Part shown: positions 1 to 12,240 of the stretch, piece after piece | Numbering within the stretch: the stretch's first letter is position 1 | Layout: each line of letters begins with the position of its first letter | Assembly (NCBI GenBank): GCA_007844125.1 | Contig: CM017572.1 | Coordinates: 44,801,527 to 44,865,526 of the forward strand | Direction of reading: 5' to 3' | Source: Sinonovacula constricta | Taxonomy: Eukaryota > Mollusca > Bivalvia > Cardiida > Solecurtidae | DNA: 64,000 bases | Program-made: the position numbers and the translations under genes | Notes under the pieces: generated by a model | Database searches by the model: none | The model's input: the letters and a program-made list of their open reading frames with translations, nothing else | Told to the model about the DNA's origin: nothing

Positions 1-1439
1 ACTCTGGAGAGGTACGTTCTTCATGTGTAAACATTTTGTAATTTAATGAGCTATTTTGTGAATGTTCTCTTGTTTTATAGCATCATTACGTTAAATGGTT
101 TGTGCACAGAGAATTAAACAAACTATTATCTGTTAGTATACGTCCGTCATAAACAGTTGCTGATTGGCAAGCTCTTGTTTTTGTTTACCTTGTGGTTTTC
201 AGAGAGCCCGATAGTGATGCAATATTTATATTAGGTATACGTACTCCTAACGATGGTATCTGACAGTTTGCATTTATCTTATACCTGTAGCAATATCTTT
301 CCATTGTTTTGGGGTTATTTAAGCATAATTTCTGAATGAACATAAACTTTAGTCTAAGTAAATACGATTAATTATGAAAAGAACTATCAGGACATAGTTT
401 GTTTTCTTTAAAACATAAGTTACAGTTTACAAAGTTAATTTAAGTGATATGTTATAGTGCTTCATGCCCACGTTTTTCTGAAAGGTATATTTAGGCATCC
501 GAATGACAATATTTCTAAAGATTTGTTTGTAATTTGTTGTTTAATTGTAACCATATTATATTGCCAACTACAAAGATGGTACAGATAAATACTGTACAAA
601 ATTGTTGAGCCACAATGTAAAGAACTTAGTCTCGACTCTCCCCATGAGGAAATCAGAAATGTTTAAGAAATAACACGTGATAGATAACGTTTTAATTAGC
701 AAGGTAATATGCAGCTATAAAAGGATGCCAATTTTCAGTTCTCGTGCTGATTTGAAATTTAAAACAATATTTATAAAAACAGAAAAGGGAACAGAGAGGG
801 GAGACATTTGTACATGAGAAACCATTGAGATATGGGTTGGATACTCGATAAACACCCAGAATGTCAGTGTTATGCAAGATACGTAGGGATTTCCCTGAAT
901 AATTCCGTAAAATTAAAAGCAATCAGGTAACAGTCGGTAAAATTTTCTTTTTTGCAGTTGTTATTGTTGTGAAAACAATCATTGAACCAAAATAAATCAA
1001 GACAACAATTAGTATCTTTAATCACTAGATAATATACTAAAGTAAGTAGATCACAATATAAAATATTGTCCTCGAAAAAAAAGGTGCTGTCTTTTGGTTG
1101 GGAGAATGAAAAGCGTCACGACGGTTTTTAGCTGTTTTATGCTCAACAACATCGGGCATTTTCGAACAACTGTACGTTATTGATTGGCCTGATAGTGCCG
1201 CAGTGATTTAAACAAATATGTAGAGGGAATCTGTGAGGTTTAATTCTTTATGTAGCTACATTACACTATGACCAAGTCGCTGTAATGAAGTTTGTTAGGT
1301 TTACCATTCCAGAAACATGGTGTAAATCTTGTGATAGAATACAACCAACGTGGTGTTCCTTCCTTACAAGCATACAGCGATGGTCAACTTGGGACGTGAA
1401 AATTCAAACATTTCAGCCTATTTAACATAACCAGAATCC

Positions 1440-2705
1440 AATTTAAACAGATTGACACTTCGTCGGCTGCGTTTACCAGCCCGGGAATCCGTCCCGCCAA
1501 AGTTTGCTCAGAGGTAAACTATAGTCCTTGTTATACACCAACGATATTTACTTAAGCCCGTTCTCTCTTCGTTTTCAAAGTAGCAAGCATGTTTGTTTTG
1601 ATTTCTTCCATATTGAATTTCCGAGTTTTCTAATCGAACAACAATGATTTGTTAATGTTATTATATTATCCATAGAGGCTACTACCACATTAATTGAATT
1701 ATTGAATTACCTTGTTTGCCTCGTCACATCGAGTTAATATTCAATACTGGTCGAGTAAAGTATTCTCGAATTAATCGATTTGCTTAATAGAAGGGCAATT
1801 CAATTTAACAGCTGTGTATGTTTTGGTAAAAGAAGCCGTCTCGCCCACCCCCACCCCCCTTTATCGGTAATGGATCTTCCCGGGATTCCCCATGCTGTGC
1901 AATGTGATTGGATAACGAACCTTTTACAAGCCACAGGCAAAGAGTCATCTCATTTGTAAATCGGGAATCGTTAGAACAACAAGCGTCTGAGGAGAAACGA
2001 GCAACTCTGGTCTTCTTTATTGGCAGACTGAATTGGAGCTTCTATGTGTTGTGTTGAATGTTCTAGTGTGAAAATTGTGAGAATTTGTGAAACTGACAAA
2101 TTAATTAACTTTTACTGACAGTGACATTAGTGTAGGGAATTTGGAACTATATGCAAGCATCATTTCGTTGGACTACTCGGATGTTTAGCTGTAATCGCAA
2201 TATAAACAAGCACGATTTCATTCAAGTAGCCGATTGAACACCGCTTGTTCTAATTTACAAACAGACGAGAGTTTATTGCGCTGGATTGTGTTAAACAATA
2301 AATCATTGAAGTACCTAGACAGTGAAACAAAAACACTCTGGAATTCTTAGTAATACATCATGGTATAAAACACACTGGGGCATAATCATAAACCTACTTT
2401 TTCGATACCACTAACTTATTACAACATCTGCGAAGCAGACGAAAAGTATAGCAATTTATTTTCAATCAGGAATTCTGTGCATAAAACGGAAATACACTCG
2501 ATTAAAGTGTCTAATCGGTGTGATTAAACTTCGTTCGTGTGAATTACGTCCAGATATTGTAAACGGAAAATTCTTTCACCGAAAATAATAACTTTTATTG
2601 TTGGGTTTGAATATATATGTGTATGCGAAACCAGTTTTCAGTCTCACAGACAGTGTGCTTTTACAGACATTACATTCATTCTAAATGTTCAGTTTCTAAC
2701 ATAGG
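1440..2705 (+). promoter_or_regulatory. Possible promoter and 5' UTR of the LMO4-like gene
   Basis: This stretch lies directly before the first coding exon. It has a more mixed base composition than its surroundings, with a C-rich run near 1845-1860, a reverse CCAAT-type motif (GATTGG) near 1907, and a TATA-like GTATAAAA near 2363. An in-frame TAA at 2697-2699, two codons before the ATG, indicates that the sequence just upstream is untranslated. No transcription start can be fixed from sequence alone. The promoter call is inference from position and weak motifs. Confidence 0.3.
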
Positions 2706-2745
2706 ATGGCGAATGCTCTTGCAGATCTCGCAGCTATGACGAATG
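2706..2745 (+). CDS. LMO4: LMO4-like LIM-only protein, first coding exon (residues 1-13 plus one base)
   Basis: The exon reads ATG followed by 12 codons (MANALADLAAMTN) and one extra G, then the strong splice donor GTAAGT at 2746. It is far shorter than an ordinary ORF but is supported by phase. The leftover G joins the GA that opens exon 2 to make a Gly codon, and the frame then runs without a stop into the LIM domain. An in-frame TAA at 2697-2699 means translation cannot begin further upstream in this exon, so this ATG is the natural start. The 13 residues have no domain; a short variable N-terminal tail before LIM1 is usual in LMO4-type proteins. Intron 1 would be 25,868 bp. The main doubt is whether another 5' exon is used instead, which a spliced transcript would settle. 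Confidence 0.82.
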
Positions 2746-2834
2746 GTAAGTTGTCGTCTTTATCTTCAAATGATTTATTTGTTTATTTTTCCTTCGTTTC
2801 TGTTTGTCGATCATCGTTAAATTTGTATTTACAG

Positions 2835-2867
2835 ACTGTGTTCTAGCAGATTTCGCAGCTATCATAT
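2835..2867 (+). pseudogene. Decayed tandem copy of coding exon 1
   Basis: Positions 2839-2864 match exon 1 positions 2714-2739 at 22 of 26 bases. The segment follows an acceptor-like TATTTACAG ending at 2834. Read in the frame set by exon 1 it gives DCVLADFAAII, against ALADLAAMT in the exon, and then continues to a TAA. It has no ATG and no good donor, so it is unlikely to be used as an exon. It is best explained as a local duplication of about 125 bp that has decayed. A chance match is possible but less likely given the shared codon register. Confidence 0.5.
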
Positions 2868-3225
2868 ACCGAGAGATGACTTCTTTTTTGTCTTAAAATG
2901 TTGTTTTCTTCTTACAATCCTCGTTCTATCATTATGTTTAAATGTTTTAACATTTATATTCGCCTAATACAAATCTGTTTTAATTGCATTTCTCTGCTAG
3001 TAAGTAGAGCCAAATTACCTGTCAAACTACTACTGATATATTTTTCCTTTCACATACGTTCCGTCACTCCCAGGTGAAGTTTTTGCGTTCTTCTTTATGC
3101 ATTTCATTTCCTATTTCTCTCTGAATATCCCGCTGTCTATTTGTTAGGTTTCGTCAGTCAAATACTTACATGGTGTCTTTTCCTTTCTACCAGATCCAAA
3201 TCATCCGATCTGTCTACTTTTTCAC

Positions 3226-3500
3226 TCTTTATCACTGTGTGTCTCTCCCGCAAGCCCCCCCCCCCCCGTCCGTCTTTCTCCCTCTCTCTCTCCATCGGTT
3301 TGTCTCCCAGTTTCTCTTTCTGTCTTTATCTCGCTGTGTGTCCCTATCTGTCTCTCTTCCTGTTTCACTGTCTCTCTGTCTCATTTATATCTTTATTTAA
3401 TATTGTATTGTATTTATTCGTCCATATCTCCATGCGTTCATTCACCCATCTATCCATCCGTACACATGTTCGTCCATCTATCTCTCCATTCTCTCTTTCT
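3226..3500. repeat. CT-rich low-complexity tract
   Basis: The + strand is an imperfect run of TCTC, TGTCTCTC and CCCC motifs, including a C run near 3256. Overlapping open frames here encode Ser/Leu/Phe/Pro-rich peptides with no domain. They are products of the repeat. Confidence 0.8.
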
Positions 3501-4612
3501 ATCGCCACCGTCATTATTTACTCTTCTCCGACTTCACACAGACTTTTTCTCATTCCTGACAACCCTCTCACATACAACCACAACTAATTATTACAATAGA
3601 TATCGTAGTTTCCATAAAATCACCATATTAATTTATACACCCCTGTCCTCTGCCTGTTTTTTGGCAATCCTTGCATACATCCACTGCTTCTAGCCGTCCC
3701 ATTACTAATAATATTCAAGCCGCTCTACGCAAGCTGTTACGCTAATTTCGTTTACCTTTACATTTTTAGCCCTTTTCTTTCTTGCCAATTTTTCGACCTT
3801 CCTTCGTTATCCATCAGCCGCTGCACGAAGCACGGCGGGAGGGAAACATATGTTTTTCAAATTACATTTTTACCATGAGCCAATTAGTGGTAATTGCTCT
3901 TCGCTAAGACAGATCAGTTGGTATTTGAAGTCATACAAAGCAAACAACAGCAGCCCGTGCGCAGGGAATGCAGCTGTTGTTATGTGAACGGGTAAATTCA
4001 TATTCGACTGCATTTAGGGGCAAATAATACGAGTCGAGTGCACATCTTTACCATGCGCAATATGTGATAATGCCTATATTATATTTTTGTGATCTGTTTA
4101 TGATTCATATCATGTACACCATCCGACACGGGCCCGGGCCCATGCTGCTATCTGAGACTTAGCCGCCCATAGTACAGATTCTGATCTGGATCTACACTAA
4201 CTGTCTGTGCCAAATCAATTCTTACTTAACTGGCTAAGAGTGGCTGCTTCGCTTCGTATTGATTTTTAAAACAGCCAAATACAGAGACACACTATACGTA
4301 CTAATGTTAGTGGCAGTCCCAGCCGTTGTCCTTATCAATTAATATCATATAGCAATACATGTATATAAATTTTCAACTTTTGTTCGTTTTTTTGGTGTCT
4401 CTTCGTAAAGAAATGCTCTTCTAAGCATTGAACATACAGTTAGCTATATATTGTGTGTTGGAAACAACGAAATGTCTTCATACTATCACTTAAGTTGCAT
4501 AAAAATATGTCAATGACATTTATACGTAAAAATACTTACTTAAATTTTATACTCATAGTCAATACATTCATGGTAAATTTCAGGTTTCATGTATATGTAT
4601 TATACATTTAAG
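3501..4612. other. Unassigned intronic sequence
   Basis: No gene or clear repeat was seen here. The part from about 3835 to 4110 is less AT-rich, with CAGCTG-type E-box motifs, and might be a regulatory element. That is only an impression from composition. Confidence 0.4.
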
Positions 4613-6373
4613 TAGAACCACCTATGCACCAAACGTAAGTTAGAATGACATTTTAGACATTAAGGTAATACCACATTGCTCCAAAGGTAATCTAGAAGGG
4701 CACCTTAGATATTTACGTTTAGGTAAAACCACAGACACACTACTTGTCTTCTAAGAGAATACTTAAAGGGCTAAAACAACCATATCTAAATCCCTACGCA
4801 CCACAGGTCAGCTGGAAGAATACTTTACATGTTCGGGTTAAATCCCTACGCATCACATGTCAGCTTTAAGGATACTTTACACGTTCAGGTGAAATCCCTA
4901 AACACCACAGGTCAGCTTGAAAGATGCTTTACACGTTCAGTTGAAATCCCTACACACCACAGGTCAGCTGGAAGGATACTTTACACGCTCAGGTTAAATC
5001 CCTACACACCACAGGTCAGCTTGAAGGATACTTTACACGTTCAGGTTAAATCCCTACACACCACAGGTCAGCTTGAAGGATACTTTACACGTTCAGGTTA
5101 AATCCCTACACACCACAGGTCAGCTTGAAGGATACTTTACACGCTCAGGTTAAATCCCCACACACCACAGGTCAGCTTGAAGGATACTTTACACGTTCAG
5201 GTTAAATCCCTACACACCACAGGTCAGCTTGAAGGATACTTTACACGTTCAGGTGAAATCCCTACACACCACAGGTCAGCTTGAAGGATACTTTACACGC
5301 TCAGGTTAAATCCCCACACACCACATGTCAGCTTGAAGGATACTTTACACGTTCAGGTGAAATCCCCACACACCACAGGTCAGCTTGAAGGATAATTTAC
5401 ACGTTCAGGTTAAATCCCTACACACCACATGTCAGCTTGAAGGATACTTTACACGTTCAGGTTAAATCCCTACACACCACATGTCAGCTTGAAGGATAAT
5501 TTACACGTTCAGGTTAAATCCCCACACACCACAGGTCAGCTTGAAGGATACTTTACACGCTCAGGTTAAATCCCCACACACCACATGTCAGCTTGAAGGA
5601 TACTTTACACGTTCAGGTTAAATCCCTACACACCACAGGTCAGCTTGAAGGATACTTTACACGCTCAGGTTAAATCCCCACACACCACATGTCAGCTTGA
5701 AGGATACTTTACACGTTCAGGTGAAATCTCTACACACCACAGGTCAGCTTGAAGGATAATTTACACGTTCAGGTTAAATCCCTACACACCACATGTCAGC
5801 TTGAAGGATACTTTACACGTTTAGGTGAAATCCCTACGTACCACAGGTCAGCTTAAAGGATACTTTACACGTTCAGGTTAAATCCCTACACACCACAGGT
5901 CAGCTTGAAGGATACTTTACACGTTTAGGTGAAATCCCTACGCACCACAGGTCAGCTTGAAAGATACTTTACAGGTTCAGGTTAAATCCATACACACCAC
6001 AGGTCAGCTTGAAGGATACTTTACACGTTCAGGTTAAATCCCTACACACCACAGGTCAGCTTGAAGGATACTTTACACTTTAAGGTGAAATCCCTACACA
6101 CCACAGGTCAGCTTGAAGGATACTTTACTTGTTCAGGTGAAATCCCTACGCACCACAGGTCAGCTTGAAGGAAACTTTACACGCTCAGGTGAAATCCCCA
6201 CACACCACAGGTCAGCTGGGAGGATACTTTACACGCTCAGGTTAAATCCCTACACACCACAGGTCAGCTTGAAGGATACTTTACATGATCAGATTAAATC
6301 TCGGCGCACCACAGGTCAGCTTGAAGGATAATTTACACGTTTAGGTTAAATCCCTATGCACCATACGTCACTG
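4613..6373. repeat. 52-bp minisatellite, about 30 homogeneous copies with a decayed left edge
   Basis: From about 4788 to 6373 the sequence is a tandem array of a 52-bp unit. For example, the TTAAATCCC motif recurs at 5046 and 5098. Units differ by a few substitutions (TACGC/TACAC, AGGTC/ATGTC, GTTCAG/GCTCAG). From 4613 to 4787 there are diverged units of about 50-60 bp that begin with TAGAACCACC or TAAAACCAC. The array gives short ORFs (such as 4829-5101 and 6113-6331) because 52 is not a multiple of 3. These are not genes. The unit core matches the reverse complement of the SINE-C tail. Confidence 0.95.
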
Positions 6374-7148
6374 AAAGTCAATTTTTTCTTAATAACAAAG
6401 AACAACCGAGGGTCGTTCAGCTGTAACCTTAATTCAAAAAAATATCATGAACTCAAAATATCTATTCAAACTGAATTCACGATGAGCAATGATTTAAAAA
6501 GATTTCTCAGTAATACTTAAACGAACATTTGTCCATATTGCATATTGTTGCATATTGACAAAGCTTGCAGTCTCAAGGCGTACATGATACCACAGTTATG
6601 TGAAAGTTTCGTCCGCTTGCAAAAAAGAAAATCGAAATTGTCACGACGTTATTGGACAATATTACTGAAGTTGAGAAGATTAGAAATATTTTTTTACAAA
6701 CATACAAAATAATACCGTTTTAAGGAGACTTATGTGCAGCATGCTAGGAAATCCTCCAGAGGAAATGATAATATCCATGACCATTAGAAGTATAGTGCAT
6801 ATCAATAAACACGTTTGGATCTTAGTATCACATTTTCATTGTAGTCTTACTGTAGCAGTCTAATTGTTACATGGAATAAAATGGTAGATGTTGTAACTGT
6901 TAAACTTTAAATTTCATAACAAGATCTATTGAAACCTAATTTTGACTCAATGTAAAGAAACATTTACCTGAATCAAGAACAGTGTTACTTACGCTTTAAT
7001 CTTCGGCCATTGTAAGTATCACTGACAGACACGGTAGGGTATTTCCTTTGTTGTATTTGTTATCTGCAACCCGATATTACTTCAGACTTTCGGTTCAATA
7101 CAAAAGAATTGATAAACGTACAAAATAGATAAGTCAGAATTTTGGACT
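6374..7148. other. Unassigned AT-rich intronic sequence
   Basis: No ORF, RNA gene or repeat could be supported between the 52-bp array and the GAT tract. Confidence 0.5.
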
Positions 7149-7410
7149 TATGATGATGATGATCATCGATGATAATGATGATGATGAGGATCATAATGAT
7201 CATGATGAGAAGCATGAGCAGCATGGTGATGGTAATGATGATGGTGATGAGGATGAGGAGGAGGACATGTATAAGGATGATGATGATGATAATGAGGAGG
7301 AGAAGGAGGAGGATAAGAAGGAGAAGGATGGTAATGATAATGGTAATGATAATGATGATAATGGATAAGGATGTTAGTGCTGAGGATGAGGAAGAGAAAG
7401 AAGAAGGATG
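7149..7410. repeat. Imperfect GAT/GAG trinucleotide tract
   Basis: The + strand is an impure (GAT)n run with ATG, GAG and AAG variants. It creates acidic Asp/Glu-rich and Met/Arg-rich open frames that overlap in different frames. This is typical of a microsatellite rather than a gene. Confidence 0.9.
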
Positions 7411-8741
7411 GTGATGATGTTATTGTTTTATGCTGCTTTTGATGTTGTTGTTAGGCTGGGTGTTAGATTACAAATTCTCTTGCAAACACCAAGTGTGGTC
7501 AGTATGAGGATATTGTCATTGTTGTTGGAGAAGACTACCCCCCCACCCCCACCCACTCCACAGTTGAAAATGTACAACTGTTCGATAAACCAATTATTTT
7601 TCCACGGATAGTTCTTTGATACATTAATAAAACGTGTATCCAATAATGCATTTGCTTTTCAAACGTTTGCGGTCATTCTTTTATGTCGCCAAAGTTAAAG
7701 CGGTATCTATGTGAATATTGTTAAGAAAGTGAAATAATATATTGATCTAAGGTGCGAGACAGGTGGTACAACTGGCTAAATTAATTAGTTTTGTTTTCAG
7801 TAAAACGTGGTTAAATACTTAAGCCTACTTAATTATCTCTAGATAAACAACATTATACTATGTGCAACTAATTCGAAAATAAGATCAAAGTAACTTCTAT
7901 TTGTCTGTTTACTTGAGAAAACGTCCAAGGGAATTTTAATTTTGCCTTTGATAATAGAATAATCGATACAGATCACATGACAATCTGTGGCTATTCCATT
8001 GGTTTATTTTATAATATTCGAAAACCTCTCAATTTATTGCAATGTTGGGTTTACTCATTAACTCTAAAATGGAGAGACGGTGTAATTAAAAAGTTAAACA
8101 ATTATTTGGCAAGGCTTTGTCCGACTTGAGAAAAAAACAAAAACAATGCACACGCATCCTTTATAGTTGTCACCATTTATCGAATAAGTGTCTGCTGGTA
8201 AACTACGATGTTCGAGTGCCCTCCCTTGACAGAGGTATTTTTAAGCGTCCCCACGAAACAGATGGTACACATCGCGTCATCTATCTCAATTAGACGCTCA
8301 ATGTGACAAGCACTACATGATCCAATAAGAATAATGGAGATGCATTAATCACGATGGGCTCTAAATGTACTGTATCACCAAGATACTAGGATTTTACCGA
8401 AAACCAAACAATTTGTGGAACCCGTGGACGTGTAGTTTAGCCTATTGATTTCCGGTATCAACGTATACATGTATCTGGGTCCAGACCACTGTCATGAAAC
8501 AATGTGCTTGCCATTAGGCAAAACTATTTTATTTATTCTATTTCTTTTTTTGGTTACTACCAAATATCTGGTTCTATCCAGGACAAGGATTGCAATGGAA
8601 TTATGGGCTGAAGTCTTTGTAAGGTACAACTTGATCAGGTCTAGGAAAATAGCGCAAATCCAAAACAACCAGCTCCCAAACATAACACTCTGATTAGAGT
8701 ATGCAATATTTGCTGTTAAGTCCAGAGAAAAAATAGGACCG
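7411..8741. other. Unassigned intronic sequence
   Basis: Apart from a short C-rich run near 7537-7560, nothing recognisable was seen. Two overlapping opposite-strand ORFs near 8445-8693 have no recognisable domain and mirror each other. Confidence 0.4.
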
Positions 8742-8912
8742 CCCGTTTCCCAGTGGTAGCATTGTCGTGCTCTGAGCTACGCACTTCGTGGGTTAGAATC
8801 CCGTTCGGGGCGAAGGATTTTATATGGGAAGGTCTTCCAGCTGAACTGTGGTGTGCTGGTCGTCGCTATAATGACCATTATTGGTCGCTGCGATATATTT
8901 AAAAACAAAACA
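8742..8912 (+). mobile_element. SINE-C copy, tRNA-headed, diverged
   Basis: A tRNA-like head (GCCCGTTTCCCAGTGG, then GTGGGTTAGAATCCC as a decayed B box) is followed by the tail CTTCCAGCTGAACTGTGG, which recurs in the copies at 40.1 kb and 63.9 kb. The copy ends in an A-rich stretch. A functional tRNA is ruled out by loss of pairing and by the shared non-tRNA tail. Confidence 0.75.
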
Positions 8913-9109
8913 TCATCCTTAAAAACCAATACTGAAACGATGAAATGATAACACACACTATCGTTTTAGACAAGGTGCAAAACAATAGCAAACACTGTAT
9001 GGCCTGATTCAAATATTTATATTAAAACACTTGCATTGTTAAGCATATAGACGATACAATCCTTTGCTAGTATATTAAAGATACAGCTCCTTGAGTAAAA
9101 GTTAAATCT
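8913..9109. other. Unassigned sequence between SINE and minisatellite
   Basis: AT-rich, with no supported feature. Confidence 0.4.
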
Positions 9110-10147
9110 GTGTCACAAAGCCTTCACTTAGTGTGAAATAGGCTATTTCATTATATAGATTAAAAGCGAAAAAGATGGTGTTTCGTTATATAGTTTAAAA
9201 CGTTACTAGGTGTGAAAGAGAATGTTTAATGATACAGGTTAAAGCCCAACTTGGTGTGAATAACAGTGTTGCAGTTTATACATTAAGACGCCACTAGGCG
9301 TAAAATATGGTGTTTAATTATATGGTTTAAAACGCCCCCTTGTATATAAGCGGGTTTTTCATTATATAGATTTGAACGCTACCTGGTATATAAGAGAGTA
9401 TTTCATTATATAGATTTAATCGGCACCTGGTATATAAGAGGGTATTTCATTACGTAGGTTTAAATGCCACCTGGTATGTAAGAGGGTATTTCTTTATATA
9501 TGTTTAAACGTCACCTGGAATATAAGAGGGTATTTCATTATATAGGTTTACACGTCACCTGGTATATAAGAGAGTATTTTTAGTATATAGAATAAAATGC
9601 CACCTGCTATATACAGGCTTAAACTTCGTCCGGTCGGAGAGGGGCTTTTTCATTATATTGGTTAAAACGTGACTTAGTGTCCGAGAGGTAGTTCATTATA
9701 TTGGTTAAAACGTGACTTAGTGTGTGAGAGGTAGTTCAATATATAGGCTAAAACGTGACTTAGTGTGTGAGAGGTAGTTCAATATATAGGCTAAAACGTG
9801 ACTTAGTGTGTGAGAGGTAGTTCAATATATAGGCTAAAACGTGACTTAGTGTCTGAGAGGTAGTTCATTATATTGGTTAAAACGTGACTTAGTGTCTGAG
9901 AGGTAGTTCAATATATAGGCTAAAACGTGACTTAGTGTGTGAGAGGTAGTTCAATATATAGGCTAAAACGTGACTTAGTGTGTGAGAGGTAGTTCAATAT
10001 ATAGGCTAAAACGTGACTTAGTGTGTGAGATGGTGAGTATTTCATTATATAGGTTTAGACGCCACTTGGTGTGAAAGATGTATTTCACCTGGTATAGTAG
10101 AGGCTATTTCGTTATATAGGTGAAAAGGCCATTTGGTGTGAAACAGC
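9110..10147. repeat. 43-bp minisatellite, homogeneous core with diverged flanks
   Basis: Between about 9660 and 10030 a 43-bp unit repeats almost exactly (motif GACTTAGTGTGTGAGAGGTA at 43-bp spacing). To the left, from about 9110, are diverged units built on CACCTGGTATATAAGAGGGT. To the right the units decay by about 10147. The gradient of homogeneity, clean in the centre and worn at the edges, is expected of an array kept alike by unequal exchange. No coding potential. Confidence 0.9.
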
Positions 10148-10534
10148 GTGCTTCATGAATTACATGTACGTCAAATCAAGCTCAGAAGTTGTCTCTTGAT
10201 AGTTGTTACATCTTTACAGGAGAGAACTGTCTTGCTTCTGAAGACAACATAATTCAGTTGTCAACATACTAAAACATTGTTTAACATTTGTAAAACATGT
10301 ACAGACACATATAAAACGTAATGTTAACAATACATTTTATTGCACATAAACTGATATTGGTATTTTCAATAATTGAATGTAGCACTTGTTTCGATTATCT
10401 CATGGTAGTTGATATCAGCAAGACACCATATCTGTTTCAAGTGAATTCAGTCCCCGTATAACTGTAATCCATTGTTGGTTACATGTTTAATAGAAAAAAA
10501 AACAAAGGCAGAAAATTATGTTCACGCTAATTGC

Positions 10535-10720
10535 CGTAATTTAATTTAAAGTTGATGTCACGATCTCAATGGTGATTGATCTACGGCCATATGTCGGCTG
10601 CTACTTGCAGATGCCCTGCACACAACCTAATTACAAGCCTGTCACAGTCGTCTGCTCGGTTGCCATTCAGCCATAATCATACAGTTATTAAGAACCAATG
10701 CAAAGTTCTACTAAGTTAAT
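10535..10720. promoter_or_regulatory. Candidate conserved non-coding element
   Basis: The stretch has balanced composition and several homeodomain-type TAATT cores and TGATTGATC motifs, with no repeat character. It is a candidate enhancer only by composition and by its place in an intron of a developmental regulator. Confidence 0.18.
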
Positions 10721-12229
10721 CTAACCTATCTTCTCATCATTTCATAAGTAGATAAAATGTCTTTGATAAAAGACTCAGCATGTAGTGTAGGTCCTGATCA
10801 GACACCTGCTTTGGGAGCTGTCTAAGCTAGATCTAAAATATTGGCGGAAGCCTGATAACGTGAGCTTAGCAGGATAAGAGTTCAATTGCCCGCATCTTTC
10901 TTTTTCAATTAAGATTATGTCATTAGTGAATTGGCTCAAGTGAACGACTAAACAAGGAAACAGTCAAAATTGTCAAAGAGCAAAAAAATGGCACGTTTTA
11001 ATGCAGTAACTTTACACTAAACAGTGCAAGAAAGGAATACTAAATAAATGTTTGTCGATGGAAGTACAATGAAATGAATGCAGTTCAATTTAAATCGTTG
11101 TCTCCGCTTTGTAGATAGAAACCAAACAGTGTAATGATATTCATTCTACATTAAACTTAATCATGAAGTTCTTCAAACTCTGGTCGTCATCATTTACATA
11201 TTCGATACCCTCGAAAATAGAGTCTTTGACACTAGAATCAATCACCCGCATCTGCCAATGCTCTAATTTAACACTTAATACTACCAGCCTTTGTCAATTG
11301 AATGACCAAACAATGTTTTTAGTAACAAGTATACTGACTGAATGAAAATCAGATCCGTTATGACCAGAACTATATATAAATATTGCATTTAAAGAGTAAT
11401 CCCTTTATACAAATTATTGTAAATGAAAGTAAATTTCCGTTACCTCATTGGTTCGAAAGGTTCGATAGACAGAACAATTCTTCGAGGTAACATAATTCGC
11501 CTTGTCCGATATCGTTACGTACTACAGGGAATAAATGTGCAATAATTGTGTCGGCTACTGGACTGAACACGGTAACTACGGTGAGTAACGAATTTATTAT
11601 AAAGTGAGGGGCACACAGGCCGTGTGCAGCAGCGTTAAAATATCGTTCAATTGACTTAATTAGATAAATGCTTATAAATATAATTTGTATCCATGTTAAT
11701 ATAAGAAAGAAATTTGAAACGCGTGTTTTTTATCAACATTTAGTGATAAAAGCATGTTTTTCAGACTGGATTTTGGGCAATGGGATGTTTTTGTAGTAAT
11801 TATGTCATTGGAAACTGTACTTGGGATTATATCGTAGTTTCTTTGGTAGAAAACGTTGAGGTGTTCCGAGCAGCTATTACGTGTTTGCTAATACAGACTT
11901 TGTATCGAACCTCTTCAATTTTGTATCACGTATATAACTATTACTACCTTCTGCTTAATTGAACACTTTTTGGTGTTATTCTATAAGAATCCATTGTCTC
12001 TAAAGCGGCGCCAAACATGGTATATACCACGTGGGGAAAGCAGGATGTACTACCATGTGTTAGCAGTTCATAGCAGCTGGTGGGTTTTAAGATCGACGTT
12101 CAACTTTCCTTAAATGATTGCCAAAAATGTTTTGTCGACCCATCATTACATAAAATGTAATGCTATGTATTGCTTAGCACTGGACAACGGTGTCTAGCTG
12201 GAGTGCTCCACAAATGAGGTTTAAGCACG
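10721..12229. other. Unassigned intronic sequence
   Basis: Two 60-codon frames (11163-11345 and 11780-11962) have no recognisable domain and are within chance expectation. A short inverted pair, GTTACCTC near 11450 and GAGGTAAC near 11483, is the only structure noted. Confidence 0.4.
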
Positions 12230-12240
12230 CCAGTCGGTCC

